From assembly GCA_902796985.1 (NCBI GenBank), contig CADBRC010000287.1, positions 1 to 6,262 of the forward strand: 6,262 bases of DNA. Reading direction: 5' to 3'. Positions 1-5,859 of this stretch are shown one piece after another (positions within the stretch are counted from its first letter, which is position 1; every line of letters starts with the position of its first letter). The stretch is from an uncultured Spirochaetaceae bacterium. Its GTDB lineage: Bacteria > Spirochaetota > Spirochaetia > Treponematales > Treponemataceae. The notes below the pieces were generated by a model. That model did not search any database. It was not told where the DNA came from and was given only the letters and a program-made list of their open reading frames with translations. A program made the translations under genes and the position numbers.

Positions 1-597
1 ATATCCCTTTGCCTTGATCTTCTTACAGCTGTCAAGGAACTTCGTCCAGGTTGCAAAATCATCGGGCGTCAGGCCGCATTCCTTAAGTATAACGGGGTTA
101 TACCAGAAACCGACGACACCCATGTCATAGGGAATACCGAACTGCTTGGCACCGTCAGCATAAACGCCCATGGCACCCTTACCAATCTTGGCTACGTTCG
201 GGTCATTCTTGATCAGGCCGGAAATGTCGCGGAGCATACCGGCATCCTCCTGATCATACATGCCGCCGCCACCCCATGAGCGGAATACATCCGGCGCCCA
301 GCCAGACTGCATGACCGTAGAAAGCTTCTGCTTGAAAGAATCGTTCGCAAGGACGGTAATCTCAATCTTTACTCCCGGGTGCTTTGCCTCAAACCTGTCG
401 GCAATGGTCCGCCATGCAGCCTGCTGTGCATCGGTTGTATCCAAGTGCCAGAAGGTGATGGTTTTTGTCTGACCGCTGGATGAAGCGGAAGAGTCTGACG
501 AAGCAGACGAGCTGGCGGAGCCACCCTGCTGCTTGGAACAACCCGCGAGGGCGAGCGCCAAACATCCCGCAAGAACAAAGTTCATTACTTTCTTCAT
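1..597 (-). CDS. Sugar ABC transporter substrate-binding lipoprotein, N-terminal part (cut by window edge)
   Basis: This reads as the first 199 codons of an extracellular carbohydrate-binding protein of ABC importers (SBP_bac_1 family). Such proteins are tethered to the membrane and deliver a sugar to the permease pair. The start is ATG at 597-595, with AGGAG at 608-604 and a 6-base spacer. Residues 1-20 form a lipoprotein signal peptide: MKK, a hydrophobic core, then the lipobox L17-A18-G19-C20. A Ser/Ala-rich linker follows at about 27-42. The mature fold begins with TITFWH (46-51). Family hallmarks come next: a 'RFEAKHPGVKIE' block, 'FKQKLSTVMQSG', an 'APDVF' turn and 'FGIPYDMGVVGFWYN'. 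The reading frame is still open at base 1, so about half of a usual 420-440-residue protein is missing. Permease genes would be expected beyond the left edge. The sugar cannot be told from this part. Confidence 0.93.
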   Translation of the reverse strand, partial: MKKVMNFVLAGCLALALAGCSKQQGGSASSSASSDSSASSSGQTKTITFWHLDTTDAQQAAWRTIADRFEAKHPGVKIEITVLANDSFKQKLSTVMQSGWAPDVFRSWGGGGMYDQEDAGMLRDISGLIKNDPNVAKIGKGAMGVYADGAKQFGIPYDMGVVGFWYNPVILKECGLTPDDFATWTKFLDSCKKIKAKGY

Positions 598-665
598 CTT
601 TTTCTCCTATAAACTGGAAATGAATTCCTAAAATACACCGCGAGTCGTCTTAAACCCGCACTGTT

Positions 666-671
666 ATTATA
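666..671 (-). promoter_or_regulatory. Probable -10 element for the sugar-binding lipoprotein gene
   Basis: On the minus strand a perfect TATAAT lies at 671-666, about 68 bases before the ATG at 597, in an AT-rich pocket between the glyA terminator and the gene. No good TTGACA-like box is found 16-18 bases upstream, so the promoter may rely on an activator. A weak inverted pair, CTAT and ATAG, lies at 683-700 where an operator could sit, but it is too short to claim. Confidence 0.4.
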
Positions 672-724
672 GTATATCCATTCTATTCTTTTCGGTATAG
701 TGGAATTTACCTAAAGGACCTCTG

Positions 725-755
725 AAAAAAAAGAGGCGGGGATATGCCCCGCCTC
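725..755 (-). terminator. Intrinsic terminator of glyA
   Basis: On the minus strand the sequence forms GAGGCGGGG, a 5-base loop, then CCCCGCCTC: a perfect 9-bp GC-rich stem (755-733). It is followed at once by eight T residues (732-725). It lies 30 bases after the glyA stop codon and before the promoter of the next gene, so glyA and the sugar transporter gene are separate transcription units. Confidence 0.93.
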
Positions 756-784
756 CTTGAGGATTCAGTATTGTGCGCCCGCGC

Positions 785-2284
785 TTACTTGCAGAACTCC
801 CTCTTCAGGAAGTCCAGGTCAAGCTCGGGGTACAGGACGTGGGCGGAAAGCAGGGCGTTCACGCGCTTCTTCGCCTCCTCCTCCACCTTGGGATCCAGCT
901 CATACTTACCCTTGGCCTTCTTGCCGTCCTTGGTCACGCCGGGCTTGGTTCCCTTGAGCACGAGGTCGATTATGGAAGCGACTTCCTCCATGTCCTTCGT
1001 GTCCATGCCGAGCGTCGTCAGGCCGGGCGTACCGATGCGGATGCCGCTCGTCCACCAGGGGCCGTTCTTGTCGTAGGGAAGGGCGTTGGCGTTCGCCGTC
1101 ACGCCGCACTGGAACAGGGCAGCCTCGGCCTGCTTGCCGGTCACGCCGTAGCTCGTGACATCGACGAGCATCAGGTGGTCTTCGGTGCCACCGGTCTGGA
1201 GGGTCATCCCCTTGGCGATGCAGGAAGCGGCGAGCGCCTGGGCGTTCTCCACGACCTTCTTTGCGTATGCCTGATATGCCGGAGTATTCGCTTCCTTAAG
1301 GGCGACGGCCTTGGCGGCCATGACGTGGCCGAGAGGGCCTCCGAGCACCATGGGGCAGCCCTTGTTCACGTAGTCGGCGAACTCCTTCTTGCAGAGGATG
1401 ATCGCGCCGCGCGGACCGCGCAGGGTCTTGTGGGTCGTCGTCGTCACGATGTCCGCCCACTTGACGGGGTCGTTGTCACCCGTCCAGACCTTTCCGGCGA
1501 CAAGGCCCGCGAAGTGCGCCATGTCCACCATGAACACGGCTCCGCACTTGTCGGCAATCTCGCGGAAGCGGCGGAAGTTTATCTTGCGCGGATAGGCGGA
1601 AAATCCCGTCAGCAGGACAAGGGGCTTTACCTCCATCGCCTGCTTCTCTATCGCGTCATAGTCCAGAAGGCCTGTTTCTTTGTCCACACCGTAGGGATGG
1701 CTTTCGAACATGCGGGCGGAAACGTTCATCCTGTAGCCGTGGGTCAGGTGGCCGCCGCAGGAGTAGTCCAGTCCCATCAGCTTCTGGTTGCCGAACCTCT
1801 TGCGCAGCATGTCGAACTGCTCGTCGGTCAGGTCAGACAGGGACTTCACGCCCAGCTCCTCCAGCGTCGGGGTCTCCACACGGGAACTCAATATAGCCCA
1901 GTAGGCGACGAGGTTCGCGTCCGCCCCGGAATGGGGCTGCACGTAGGCGTAGTCCGCACCGAAGAGCTTCTCGGCCTCGTGGGCAGCGGTATTCTCAACC
2001 GCATCGATGTTCACGCAGCCGCCGTAGTAGCGGTGCTCGGGGTAACCCTCGGCGTACTTGTCCGTCAGCAGGTTGCCCATGGCGGCCTGCACCGACAGGG
2101 AGCAGTAGTTCTCGCTCGCGACGAGCTTGAGGTGGCGGCGCTGGTTGTCCAGCTCGTTCACCACGTCGGCGGCAATCTCCGGCGCGACGGCGGCGACCTG
2201 CTGCAGGTTCGCGACATAGGCGGTCATGGCGGGGCTCAAGCTGCCGCCCGCCTCCTTCACATAGTCTTCCAAAGGTGTAGACAT
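785..2284 (-). CDS. glyA: Serine hydroxymethyltransferase, long form
   Basis: This PLP enzyme converts serine and tetrahydrofolate to glycine and 5,10-methylenetetrahydrofolate in the cytoplasm, supplying glycine and one-carbon units. The 499-residue product carries the family signatures in order: VASENY (55-60), AMGNLLTDKYAEGYP (68-82), QPHSGADAN (116-124), GGHLTHG (177-183), VDMAHFAGLVAG (253-264), the PLP-lysine motif TTTTHKTLRGPRG with K286, and SGIRIGTP (413-420). It is about 80 residues longer than the common 417-residue bacterial enzyme. The extra length is an insert near 131-172 and a Lys/Glu-rich C-terminal segment near 445-475. The same architecture is known in Treponema and Chlamydia. 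The ATG at 2284 has AGGAG at 2297-2293 with an 8-base spacer. Only weak promoter-like boxes (TAGAAT, TATATT) lie upstream. The gene ends with TAA before a strong terminator. Confidence 0.98.
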   Translation of the reverse strand: MSTPLEDYVKEAGGSLSPAMTAYVANLQQVAAVAPEIAADVVNELDNQRRHLKLVASENYCSLSVQAAMGNLLTDKYAEGYPEHRYYGGCVNIDAVENTAAHEAEKLFGADYAYVQPHSGADANLVAYWAILSSRVETPTLEELGVKSLSDLTDEQFDMLRKRFGNQKLMGLDYSCGGHLTHGYRMNVSARMFESHPYGVDKETGLLDYDAIEKQAMEVKPLVLLTGFSAYPRKINFRRFREIADKCGAVFMVDMAHFAGLVAGKVWTGDNDPVKWADIVTTTTHKTLRGPRGAIILCKKEFADYVNKGCPMVLGGPLGHVMAAKAVALKEANTPAYQAYAKKVVENAQALAASCIAKGMTLQTGGTEDHLMLVDVTSYGVTGKQAEAALFQCGVTANANALPYDKNGPWWTSGIRIGTPGLTTLGMDTKDMEEVASIIDLVLKGTKPGVTKDGKKAKGKYELDPKVEEEAKKRVNALLSAHVLYPELDLDFLKREFCK

Positions 2285-2323
2285 AGGTAGTTCTCCTGAA
2301 CGCGTTTCAAAATATAGACAAGA

Positions 2324-2431
2324 CTATTCTACAGATATATAGAAAAAATTACTAGGGAAAGAAGCGGCTTTTCTCCGTGAAGTCCGCAGAAGGCGGTACA
2401 GCTCCTGCTCCCTGCCGATAAACGGAAGCAT
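2324..2431 (-). pseudogene. Relic of the N-terminus of an AAA-type ATPase (ATPase_2/DUF234-like)
   Basis: From the ATG at 2431 the frame reads MLPFIGREQELYRLLR, then TSRRKAASF, and runs into unrelated residues to a TAG at 2326-2324 (35 codons). The 'FIGRE.EL..L' opening followed by a basic stretch and 'ASF' is how archaeal-type AAA ATPases of the ATPase_2 group begin, just before their 'VVxGRRRxGKS' Walker A strand. Here the match stops exactly before Walker A, so no active protein could be made. There is no ribosome binding site: the ATG is preceded by a short GGC/GCG run. It lies between the stop of the membrane protein gene and the glyA leader. I infer a deletion remnant. A chance match of about 25 residues is possible. 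Confidence 0.45.
2343..2376 (-). terminator. Possible terminator of the cysE operon
   Basis: On the minus strand GGAGAAAAG (2376-2368), a CCG loop and CTTCTTTCC (2364-2356) can form a 9-bp stem with one mismatch and one G-T pair. Six T residues follow at 2348-2343. The 7 bases between stem and T-run and the modest stem make it a weaker candidate than the one after glyA. It lies 85 bases after the stop of the last operon gene, which is where a terminator would be expected. Confidence 0.4.
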
Positions 2432-2460
2432 CGCCGCCGCCGCCGTCAGCTTTAGAAAGC

Positions 2461-3324
2461 TTATTTGAACAGGCGGGAGACAGACTTGAATACGTCCACG
2501 TAGAAGTTCCCGCCCAACTTGCGCACAAGTTCAAACGGCATGTCCGGTGCGCCAAAGAAGGGCCTGAGCGTCCATGCGAGCTGGGTCCCAACGAAGGCAT
2601 ACAGGATGAGCCAGAAGAAAAGAATCTTGTTCCTGCCGTTATGGGCGGAATCCGGTCTCCTGGCGTACGGTCCCTTCATATCATAGAACTTGTCCCGCCA
2701 ATCAGCCGGATCGGCATGCTGCCCGCCCACCGCGGCACCCGCCACCGGCTCCGGGGCGGCCCCGGGCGCGGACACAAAGTCAGGCCCTTTCGCACCCGCC
2801 GTCTGGTCGGGCACAACGCCGGGGGCGGCATCAGACATCGTGACGGCGTCCGCCTGAGAATCCACCGTGACGATCATTTTATAGAAGAAACTTACGCCGA
2901 CAATCCCGGAGACGGAAAAGAAGAGGACGTTCAGGAGCTTGAAGAAGGTGTAGTTCTTGCTCGTCAGGAGGAAAAAGAGCGTTACCGGGGCGAACGCGAG
3001 CATTATGATGCTCATCACGCATATCGCTGTCAGCATGTAGGCCATGCTCTTGGAGAAAGTCGTCTTGGAACCGAACAGGCTGTAGAAAATGAAGAATGTA
3101 GGGAAGCATATCACCGTCGTCAAAAGGTACAGGAGCGGCAGCTTGACCATGGACGACACGGACTGCAGGAAGCTGTTGGACATCCCCATTATGAAGCCAT
3201 AGACGGCAAACGCGCACAAGCTTATCCCCAGCAGGTTCTCTATTTTCTTGCGTACGTTGCAGCCGGCACTAATCTCACCAATAAACCTGCCCCTGTCCTG
3301 CAGAAGCTCCATCAACGTATCCAT
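2461..3324 (-). CDS. Five-helix membrane protein of the type annotated 'actin-binding WH2 domain-containing'
   Basis: The 287-residue product is an integral membrane protein with hydrophobic segments at about 31-49, 61-85, 93-121, 126-150 and 233-254. Two blocks resemble a family found in Bacteroidetes, Planctomycetes and cyanobacteria that is often labelled 'actin-binding WH2 domain-containing protein'. They are KLPLLYLLTTVICFPTFFIF (61-80, followed by YSLFGS) and VGTQLAWTLRPFFGAP (245-260) with PFELVR and GGNFY after it. That label is not evidence of actin binding; the function is unknown. A hydrophilic Ala/Pro/Gly-rich stretch (about 152-231) separates helices 4 and 5. The ATG at 3324 has AAGGAG at 3337-3332 with a 7-base spacer. 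The gene begins 22 bases after cysE, so the two are probably co-transcribed. Family assignment is from memory of motifs. Confidence 0.88.
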   Translation of the reverse strand: MDTLMELLQDRGRFIGEISAGCNVRKKIENLLGISLCAFAVYGFIMGMSNSFLQSVSSMVKLPLLYLLTTVICFPTFFIFYSLFGSKTTFSKSMAYMLTAICVMSIIMLAFAPVTLFFLLTSKNYTFFKLLNVLFFSVSGIVGVSFFYKMIVTVDSQADAVTMSDAAPGVVPDQTAGAKGPDFVSAPGAAPEPVAGAAVGGQHADPADWRDKFYDMKGPYARRPDSAHNGRNKILFFWLILYAFVGTQLAWTLRPFFGAPDMPFELVRKLGGNFYVDVFKSVSRLFK

Positions 3325-3346
3325 AAAAGAACTCCTTCTTGAAAAA

Positions 3347-4234
3347 CTACTCTGTCGGGTCCTGCCGCTTGCCCTGGGTCAGGACAGAATGCGGGGGGAC
3401 GGACTGGGTTATCCAGGTGTTTCCCCCTATGATGGAGCCCTCCCCTATGACGGTCTTGCCGCCCAGGATGGTCGCATTGGCGTAAATCGTTACGTTATCT
3501 TCTATAGTCGGGTGCCGCTTCTTATCCATCAGCTCCTTTTTAACGCTGAGAGCGCCCAAAGTCACGCCCTGATATATCTTGACGTTGTTGCCGATTACCG
3601 TAGTCTCGCCGATGACGACGCCCGTCCCGTGGTCAATGAAAAACTTCTCTCCGATCTGGGCACCGGGGTTGATGTCAATCCCCGTATGCCCGTGCGCGTA
3701 CTCGGTCATAATCCGGGGCAGAACAGGCACACCGTTGACCGCGAGGAAGTGGGCTATCCGGTATACGCAGATGGCGGACAGGCCGGGGTAGGAAACGATG
3801 ACCTCCTCGGTGGATTTGGCCGCCGGGTCGCCCTCGTATGCCGCCTGCACGTCCAGCCCCAGCTTGCGGCGCAGCTCAGGAATCTCGTTAATCAGCGCAA
3901 GGCTCGTCTGCTCGGCGAGCGCGAAGCAGTGGGAGAACTCAACGTTCTTGTCCTGTACGACATAGGCAAGGGCCTTCTTTATCTCGCGGGTCAGCATCTC
4001 CACAATGCGGTTCACCCGCTGGCCGACGATGAAGCGGAGGGTACCCGCGTCCAGCGTCTCCGCCGTCCTGAAACCGGGAAAGATAAGGTACTCTATGTCC
4101 TTGAGTACCTCTATGACATTCTGCCTGTTGGGAAAATTGTTGGACTCGTCCAGGTTTATCCCGCCGTACTTCTCGTAGGACTCAAGGATTGCATTTATGG
4201 AACTGTCTATTGACTCTTTCAAAGCAGACACCAC
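3347..4234 (-). CDS. cysE: Serine O-acetyltransferase
   Basis: This enzyme acetylates L-serine with acetyl-CoA to give O-acetylserine, the first committed step of cysteine synthesis. The product has an N-terminal helical region (about 1-180) and a left-handed beta-helix of hexapeptide repeats (about 185-285). Catalytic features line up with E. coli CysE: the Asp-His pair D201-H202 in '[13 protein letters not shown]', an upstream Asp at 187, and RHP with H241. The loop before RHP (KELMDKK) is about four residues longer than in E. coli. At 295 residues it belongs to the long-N-terminus type. The start is uncertain because there is no ATG. GTG codons lie at 4234 and 4231, but GAGG at 4238-4235 is almost touching them. 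TTG at 4222 (reading MKESID) is better placed, though its spacer is long. The gene ends in TAG, 22 bases before the membrane protein gene. Confidence 0.95.
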   Translation of the reverse strand: MVSALKESIDSSINAILESYEKYGGINLDESNNFPNRQNVIEVLKDIEYLIFPGFRTAETLDAGTLRFIVGQRVNRIVEMLTREIKKALAYVVQDKNVEFSHCFALAEQTSLALINEIPELRRKLGLDVQAAYEGDPAAKSTEEVIVSYPGLSAICVYRIAHFLAVNGVPVLPRIMTEYAHGHTGIDINPGAQIGEKFFIDHGTGVVIGETTVIGNNVKIYQGVTLGALSVKKELMDKKRHPTIEDNVTIYANATILGGKTVIGEGSIIGGNTWITQSVPPHSVLTQGKRQDPTE

Positions 4235-4259
4235 CCTCGTTCAGATTTCACAGACAGAA

Positions 4260-4288
4260 ACTATAGCAGAAAAAAGCCTTTGTTGCAA
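4260..4288 (-). promoter_or_regulatory. Sigma70-type promoter of the cysE operon
   Basis: On the minus strand TTGCAA (4288-4283) is followed after exactly 17 bases by TATAGT (4265-4260). A TGC directly before the -10 box gives an extended -10. Transcription would begin near 4253, leaving a short leader of about 19-30 bases before the candidate cysE starts. No T-box or other leader structure fits in so little space. Confidence 0.68.
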
Positions 4289-4320
4289 TCAGCCGTAACC
4301 GAGGGAGTTTCGGGGGAACC

Positions 4321-5010
4321 TCACTCCTCCGGGGCGATTTTCCGCGCCAGGTAGATGAACGGCGTGTCCAGAAGGCTCGTCGCGACGTAAATCACGTAGC
4401 AGGAAGCAGTGATGGTAATCAGGTCCCGGAAGCTGTATATGCTGAAGAAAGCCCCGAAGTTGAATATGACGATGTTGACCAGCTGGGAGATGAGGGTGGA
4501 GCAGTTGTTGCGGAACCAGAGCATTTTGCTGCGGCTGCCGGTTTTCTTCTCGGTAAGATCCCACCATGCATGGTAGAGGACAACATCGACGGCCTCAGAG
4601 ATGACGTAGGCAACAAGGCTCACAAGCAGCATGCGGGGCGTGTTGGAAAAAAGCCCCTTGACGAATCCGCTTGCCCAGTCGCTCCTCGCGGGAATGTAAT
4701 GAACCCACAGGAAGGAAAGCAGGATGAAGCTCAGGTTTGTCAGGATGCCCGCAAGCACGCCCTTGCCCGCGTCCTTTTTGCCGTAGCGTTCGCTCAGGAT
4801 GTCGGTCGCGAGGAAGGTCGCGGCGAAGAGGGTGTTGCCCAAAGTCTGGTCCATACCGAATGCGTGGACGACGATGGTGACCTCGATGTTGGCAAGAATC
4901 GTACAGATGCCGATCCAGGCAAACAGGCCGCCTTTCCCGAAAGCCTTGAGGAAGACGAGGGTTCCCCCGAAGGAGACCAGCAGCGTAATGATGAGAAAAA
5001 GCTCGTTCAT
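4321..5010 (-). CDS. yhhQ: YhhQ-family queuosine precursor transporter
   Basis: This is a membrane transporter of the YhhQ family (formerly DUF165), which imports queuosine precursors such as preQ0 or preQ1 for tRNA modification. The 229-residue product is strongly hydrophobic with about six membrane spans. It carries the family motif ATDILSERYGK (68-78) after 'LFAATF', an acidic pair in 'YVISEAVDVVLY' (135-146), and RNNCSTLISQLVN (167-179), a typical signature of the late helices. The ATG at 5010 is chosen because it has TCGAGG ending at 5017 with a 6-base spacer and gives the usual MNEL-type start. A longer version from TTG at 5049 would add 13 residues encoded by leader sequence. The gene stands alone, with its own promoter and a structured leader. 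It ends with TGA, and I see no convincing terminator before the cysE promoter. Confidence 0.93.
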   Translation of the reverse strand: MNELFLIITLLVSFGGTLVFLKAFGKGGLFAWIGICTILANIEVTIVVHAFGMDQTLGNTLFAATFLATDILSERYGKKDAGKGVLAGILTNLSFILLSFLWVHYIPARSDWASGFVKGLFSNTPRMLLVSLVAYVISEAVDVVLYHAWWDLTEKKTGSRSKMLWFRNNCSTLISQLVNIVIFNFGAFFSIYSFRDLITITASCYVIYVATSLLDTPFIYLARKIAPEE

Positions 5011-5024
5011 AAAAAACCTCGATG

Positions 5025-5043
5025 TCCGGAGCCGCGCCCCGAA
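5025..5043 (-). promoter_or_regulatory. Leader hairpin before the yhhQ ribosome binding site
   Basis: On the minus strand TTCGGGGC (5043-5036), a GCG loop and GCTCCGGA (5032-5025) form an 8-bp stem with two G-T pairs. The ribosome binding site GAGG (5020-5017) and six T residues (5016-5011) follow, directly before the ATG. The hairpin plus T-run could act as a leader attenuator, although the 8-base gap is long for an intrinsic terminator. It could equally be the expression platform of the upstream aptamer. Its role is inference. Confidence 0.3.
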
Positions 5044-5059
5044 ACGCAAAAAGAGTTGA

Positions 5060-5099
5060 CCTGGTTTTGTTTAGAGACAGGAAGGACTTCGAACTGTCT
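5060..5099 (-). promoter_or_regulatory. Candidate class I preQ1 riboswitch aptamer
   Basis: On the minus strand AGACAG (5099-5094) pairs with CTGTCT (5080-5075), enclosing a 13-base loop TTCGAAGTCCTTC. An A-rich tail CTAAACAAAACCAGG (5074-5060) follows. Class I preQ1 aptamers are a short hairpin with a loop like UCGCAGU, a ligand-pairing C just before the 3' strand (here C5081), and an AACAAAA-type tail ending in AGG. The tail and loop resemble the well-known Thermoanaerobacter form closely. A pseudoknot could form between CCT (5085-5083) and AGG (5062-5060). The element would be at the extreme 5' end of the message for a queuosine-precursor transporter, which is the expected place. Doubts are the slightly long loop, A-U rather than G-C at one normally conserved pair, and no proven pseudoknot. 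Confidence 0.5.
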
Positions 5100-5115
5100 T
5101 TTGAATGCAGGGAAG

Positions 5116-5145
5116 AGAATAGAACATTTGGGGCGGATGTGTCAA
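5116..5145 (-). promoter_or_regulatory. Promoter of yhhQ
   Basis: On the minus strand a perfect TTGACA (5145-5140) is followed after 18 bases by TATTCT (5121-5116). Transcription would start near 5109, placing the candidate preQ1 aptamer at the very start of a leader of about 100 bases. The -10 box matches the consensus at only four positions. Confidence 0.52.
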
Positions 5146-5173
5146 GGGACGGCCACCCCGGCCCGTGGGCTCC

Positions 5174-5431
5174 TCACGCGGGGTTTTCCGCGAAATCTGT
5201 AATCAGCTGGAGCGACGAAAGAATTTTGTCTGCCCTTGCGGGAATCAGCTCCCGGATGCGTTTCGTGACGGGCTGGCTCTTTTCGAACATCGCCTTGTAG
5301 TCCTTGTCCTGCACGTGCTGGTCACGCAGGTTCTCGCGTATCTTCGAGGCGACCTCGTCGTAGTATTTTGAGAAGAAGCACAGGAAGTCCGCCTTCGTGA
5401 GCCGGAAGTTCCTGCCCGCGCCCGGGGACAC
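5174..5431 (-). CDS. Hypothetical 85-residue protein or 5'-truncated gene remnant
   Basis: I do not recognise this product. It is hydrophilic and probably mostly helical, with no signal peptide or membrane segment. The part that looks most like protein runs from RNFRLTKADFL (7-17) through SKYYDEVASKIRENL (21-35) to KRIRELIPARADKILSSL (57-74). The only start is a GTG at 5431 with no ribosome binding site. The frame is blocked just upstream by a TGA at 5458-5456, which lies inside the first 23-bp repeat unit. The first six residues (MSPGAG) look like read-through of GC-rich spacer. The likeliest reading is the C-terminal end of a gene whose start was replaced by the repeat tract. A genuine small gene, or a chance frame, is also possible. 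It ends with TGA about 30 bases before the yhhQ promoter. Confidence 0.4.
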   Translation of the reverse strand: MSPGAGRNFRLTKADFLCFFSKYYDEVASKIRENLRDQHVQDKDYKAMFEKSQPVTKRIRELIPARADKILSSLQLITDFAENPA

Positions 5432-5437
5432 TCTGCG

Positions 5438-5551
5438 GGAACCGACAGCGAAGCTTCAAGGCAACCGCCAGCGTAGCTTCAAGGCAACCGACAGCGAAGC
5501 TTCAAGGCAACCGACAGCGAAGCTTCAAGGCAACCGCCAGCGTAGCGTCAA
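5438..5551. repeat. Five tandem copies of a 23-bp repeat in two variants
   Basis: Units lie at 5438-5459 (22 bp, lacking one C), 5460-5482, 5483-5505, 5506-5528 and 5529-5551. Each starts GGCAACCG and ends in AGCTTCAA. Two linked positions define two forms: variant A has GACAGCGAAGC in the middle, and variant B has GCCAGCGTAGC. The order is A, B, A, A, B. The last unit has one extra change (AGCGTCAA). Variant A contains the palindrome GAAGCTTC. The units are directly adjacent with no spacers, so this is not a CRISPR array. The 23-bp period is not a multiple of three, so the repeat does not encode a repeating peptide. Confidence 0.96.
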
Positions 5552-5560
5552 GGCTATACG

Positions 5561-5603
5561 TTCCCGGTACACCCAGCCATGTACCGGAAGCCTGACGGCA
5601 GGC
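5561..5603. repeat. Two adjacent inverted repeats after the Rpn gene
   Basis: CCGGTAC (5564-5570) and GTACCGG (5581-5587) form a 7-bp stem around a 10-base loop. TT and AA outside can extend it past one bulged C. A second hairpin, GCCTG (5590-5594), ACGG, CAGGC (5599-5603), follows two bases later and lies four bases from the Rpn stop codon. Neither has a T-run on either strand, so they are not standard terminators. They could stabilise the end of the message or mark an element boundary. Confidence 0.5.
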
Positions 5604-5607
5604 AGAG

Positions 5608-5859
5608 TTATGACAACATGACGGCGTATTGGCCGCGCTCGTTCTCTGGGATTTTCAGTATGTCCATCGCCTGTGTCACGGTCAGAGACAAACTATCCAT
5701 CAGATTCCGTAAGTCCGCCACACGACCATTCTTCTCGCCCTTTTCCTCGGCGAGAATGAGCCCGTTCCGGTAGTCTGCCTCGGCGCGGTCCGTCGACAGG
5801 TGCCAGGCAAATGCCCGCTCCTCCGCGGCAATCCTCATGTAGGTTTTAAGCGCAGTCAT
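5608..5859 (-). CDS. Possible internal C-terminal Rpn product (RpnS-like), 83 residues
   Basis: Inside the Rpn gene, in the same frame, an ATG at 5859 (reading MTALKTYMRI) is preceded by a full AAGGAGG at 5871-5865 with an ideal 5-base spacer. The product would be the 83-residue C-terminal domain without the nuclease core. It would comprise a helical segment with AAEERAFAWHL, a charged linker LAEEKGEKNGR, and the terminal MDSLSLTVTQAMDILKIPE helix pair. In E. coli Rpn loci, a small protein made from inside the gene's C-terminal part (RpnS) is reported to block the full-length toxic nuclease. This frame has the right place and size for that role. The Shine-Dalgarno bases also encode W-K-E-D-Y, so the site could be accidental. 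Confidence 0.42.
   Translation of the reverse strand: MTALKTYMRIAAEERAFAWHLSTDRAEADYRNGLILAEEKGEKNGRVADLRNLMDSLSLTVTQAMDILKIPENERGQYAVMLS

Noticed and set aside
773..2290. Plus-strand open frame of 505 codons
   Set aside because: It is the antisense shadow of glyA, whose minus-strand product carries all SHMT motifs. The plus-strand translation is rich in His, Arg, Gly and Val with no recognisable domain.
2300..2345. glyA promoter
   Set aside because: TAGAAT and TATATT resemble -10 boxes on the minus strand, but neither has a credible -35 partner at 16-18 bases, so I could not choose a site.
2641..4213. Long plus-strand open frames opposite the membrane protein and cysE
   Set aside because: They are complementary-strand shadows in GC-rich coding DNA. 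Their translations show no family motifs and they lack ribosome sites.
4292..4318. Terminator for yhhQ
   Set aside because: Only a 4-bp CCGA/TCGG stem is found, and the T-run near 4270 lies more than 20 bases away, inside the cysE promoter spacer.
5011..5049. Upstream TTG start for the YhhQ transporter
   Set aside because: It would add 13 basic residues encoded by leader hairpin sequence. The ATG at 5010 has a better ribosome site and gives the family's usual N-terminus.
5438..5551. CRISPR array
   Set aside because: The 23-bp units abut directly with no unique spacers, and no cas gene is in the window.
5397..5621. Plus-strand 74-residue frame with repeating 'LQGNRQRS'-like peptide
   Set aside because: It is only a translation of the 23-bp tandem repeat. 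The period is not a multiple of three, so the peptide pattern shifts frame from unit to unit, and there is no ribosome site.
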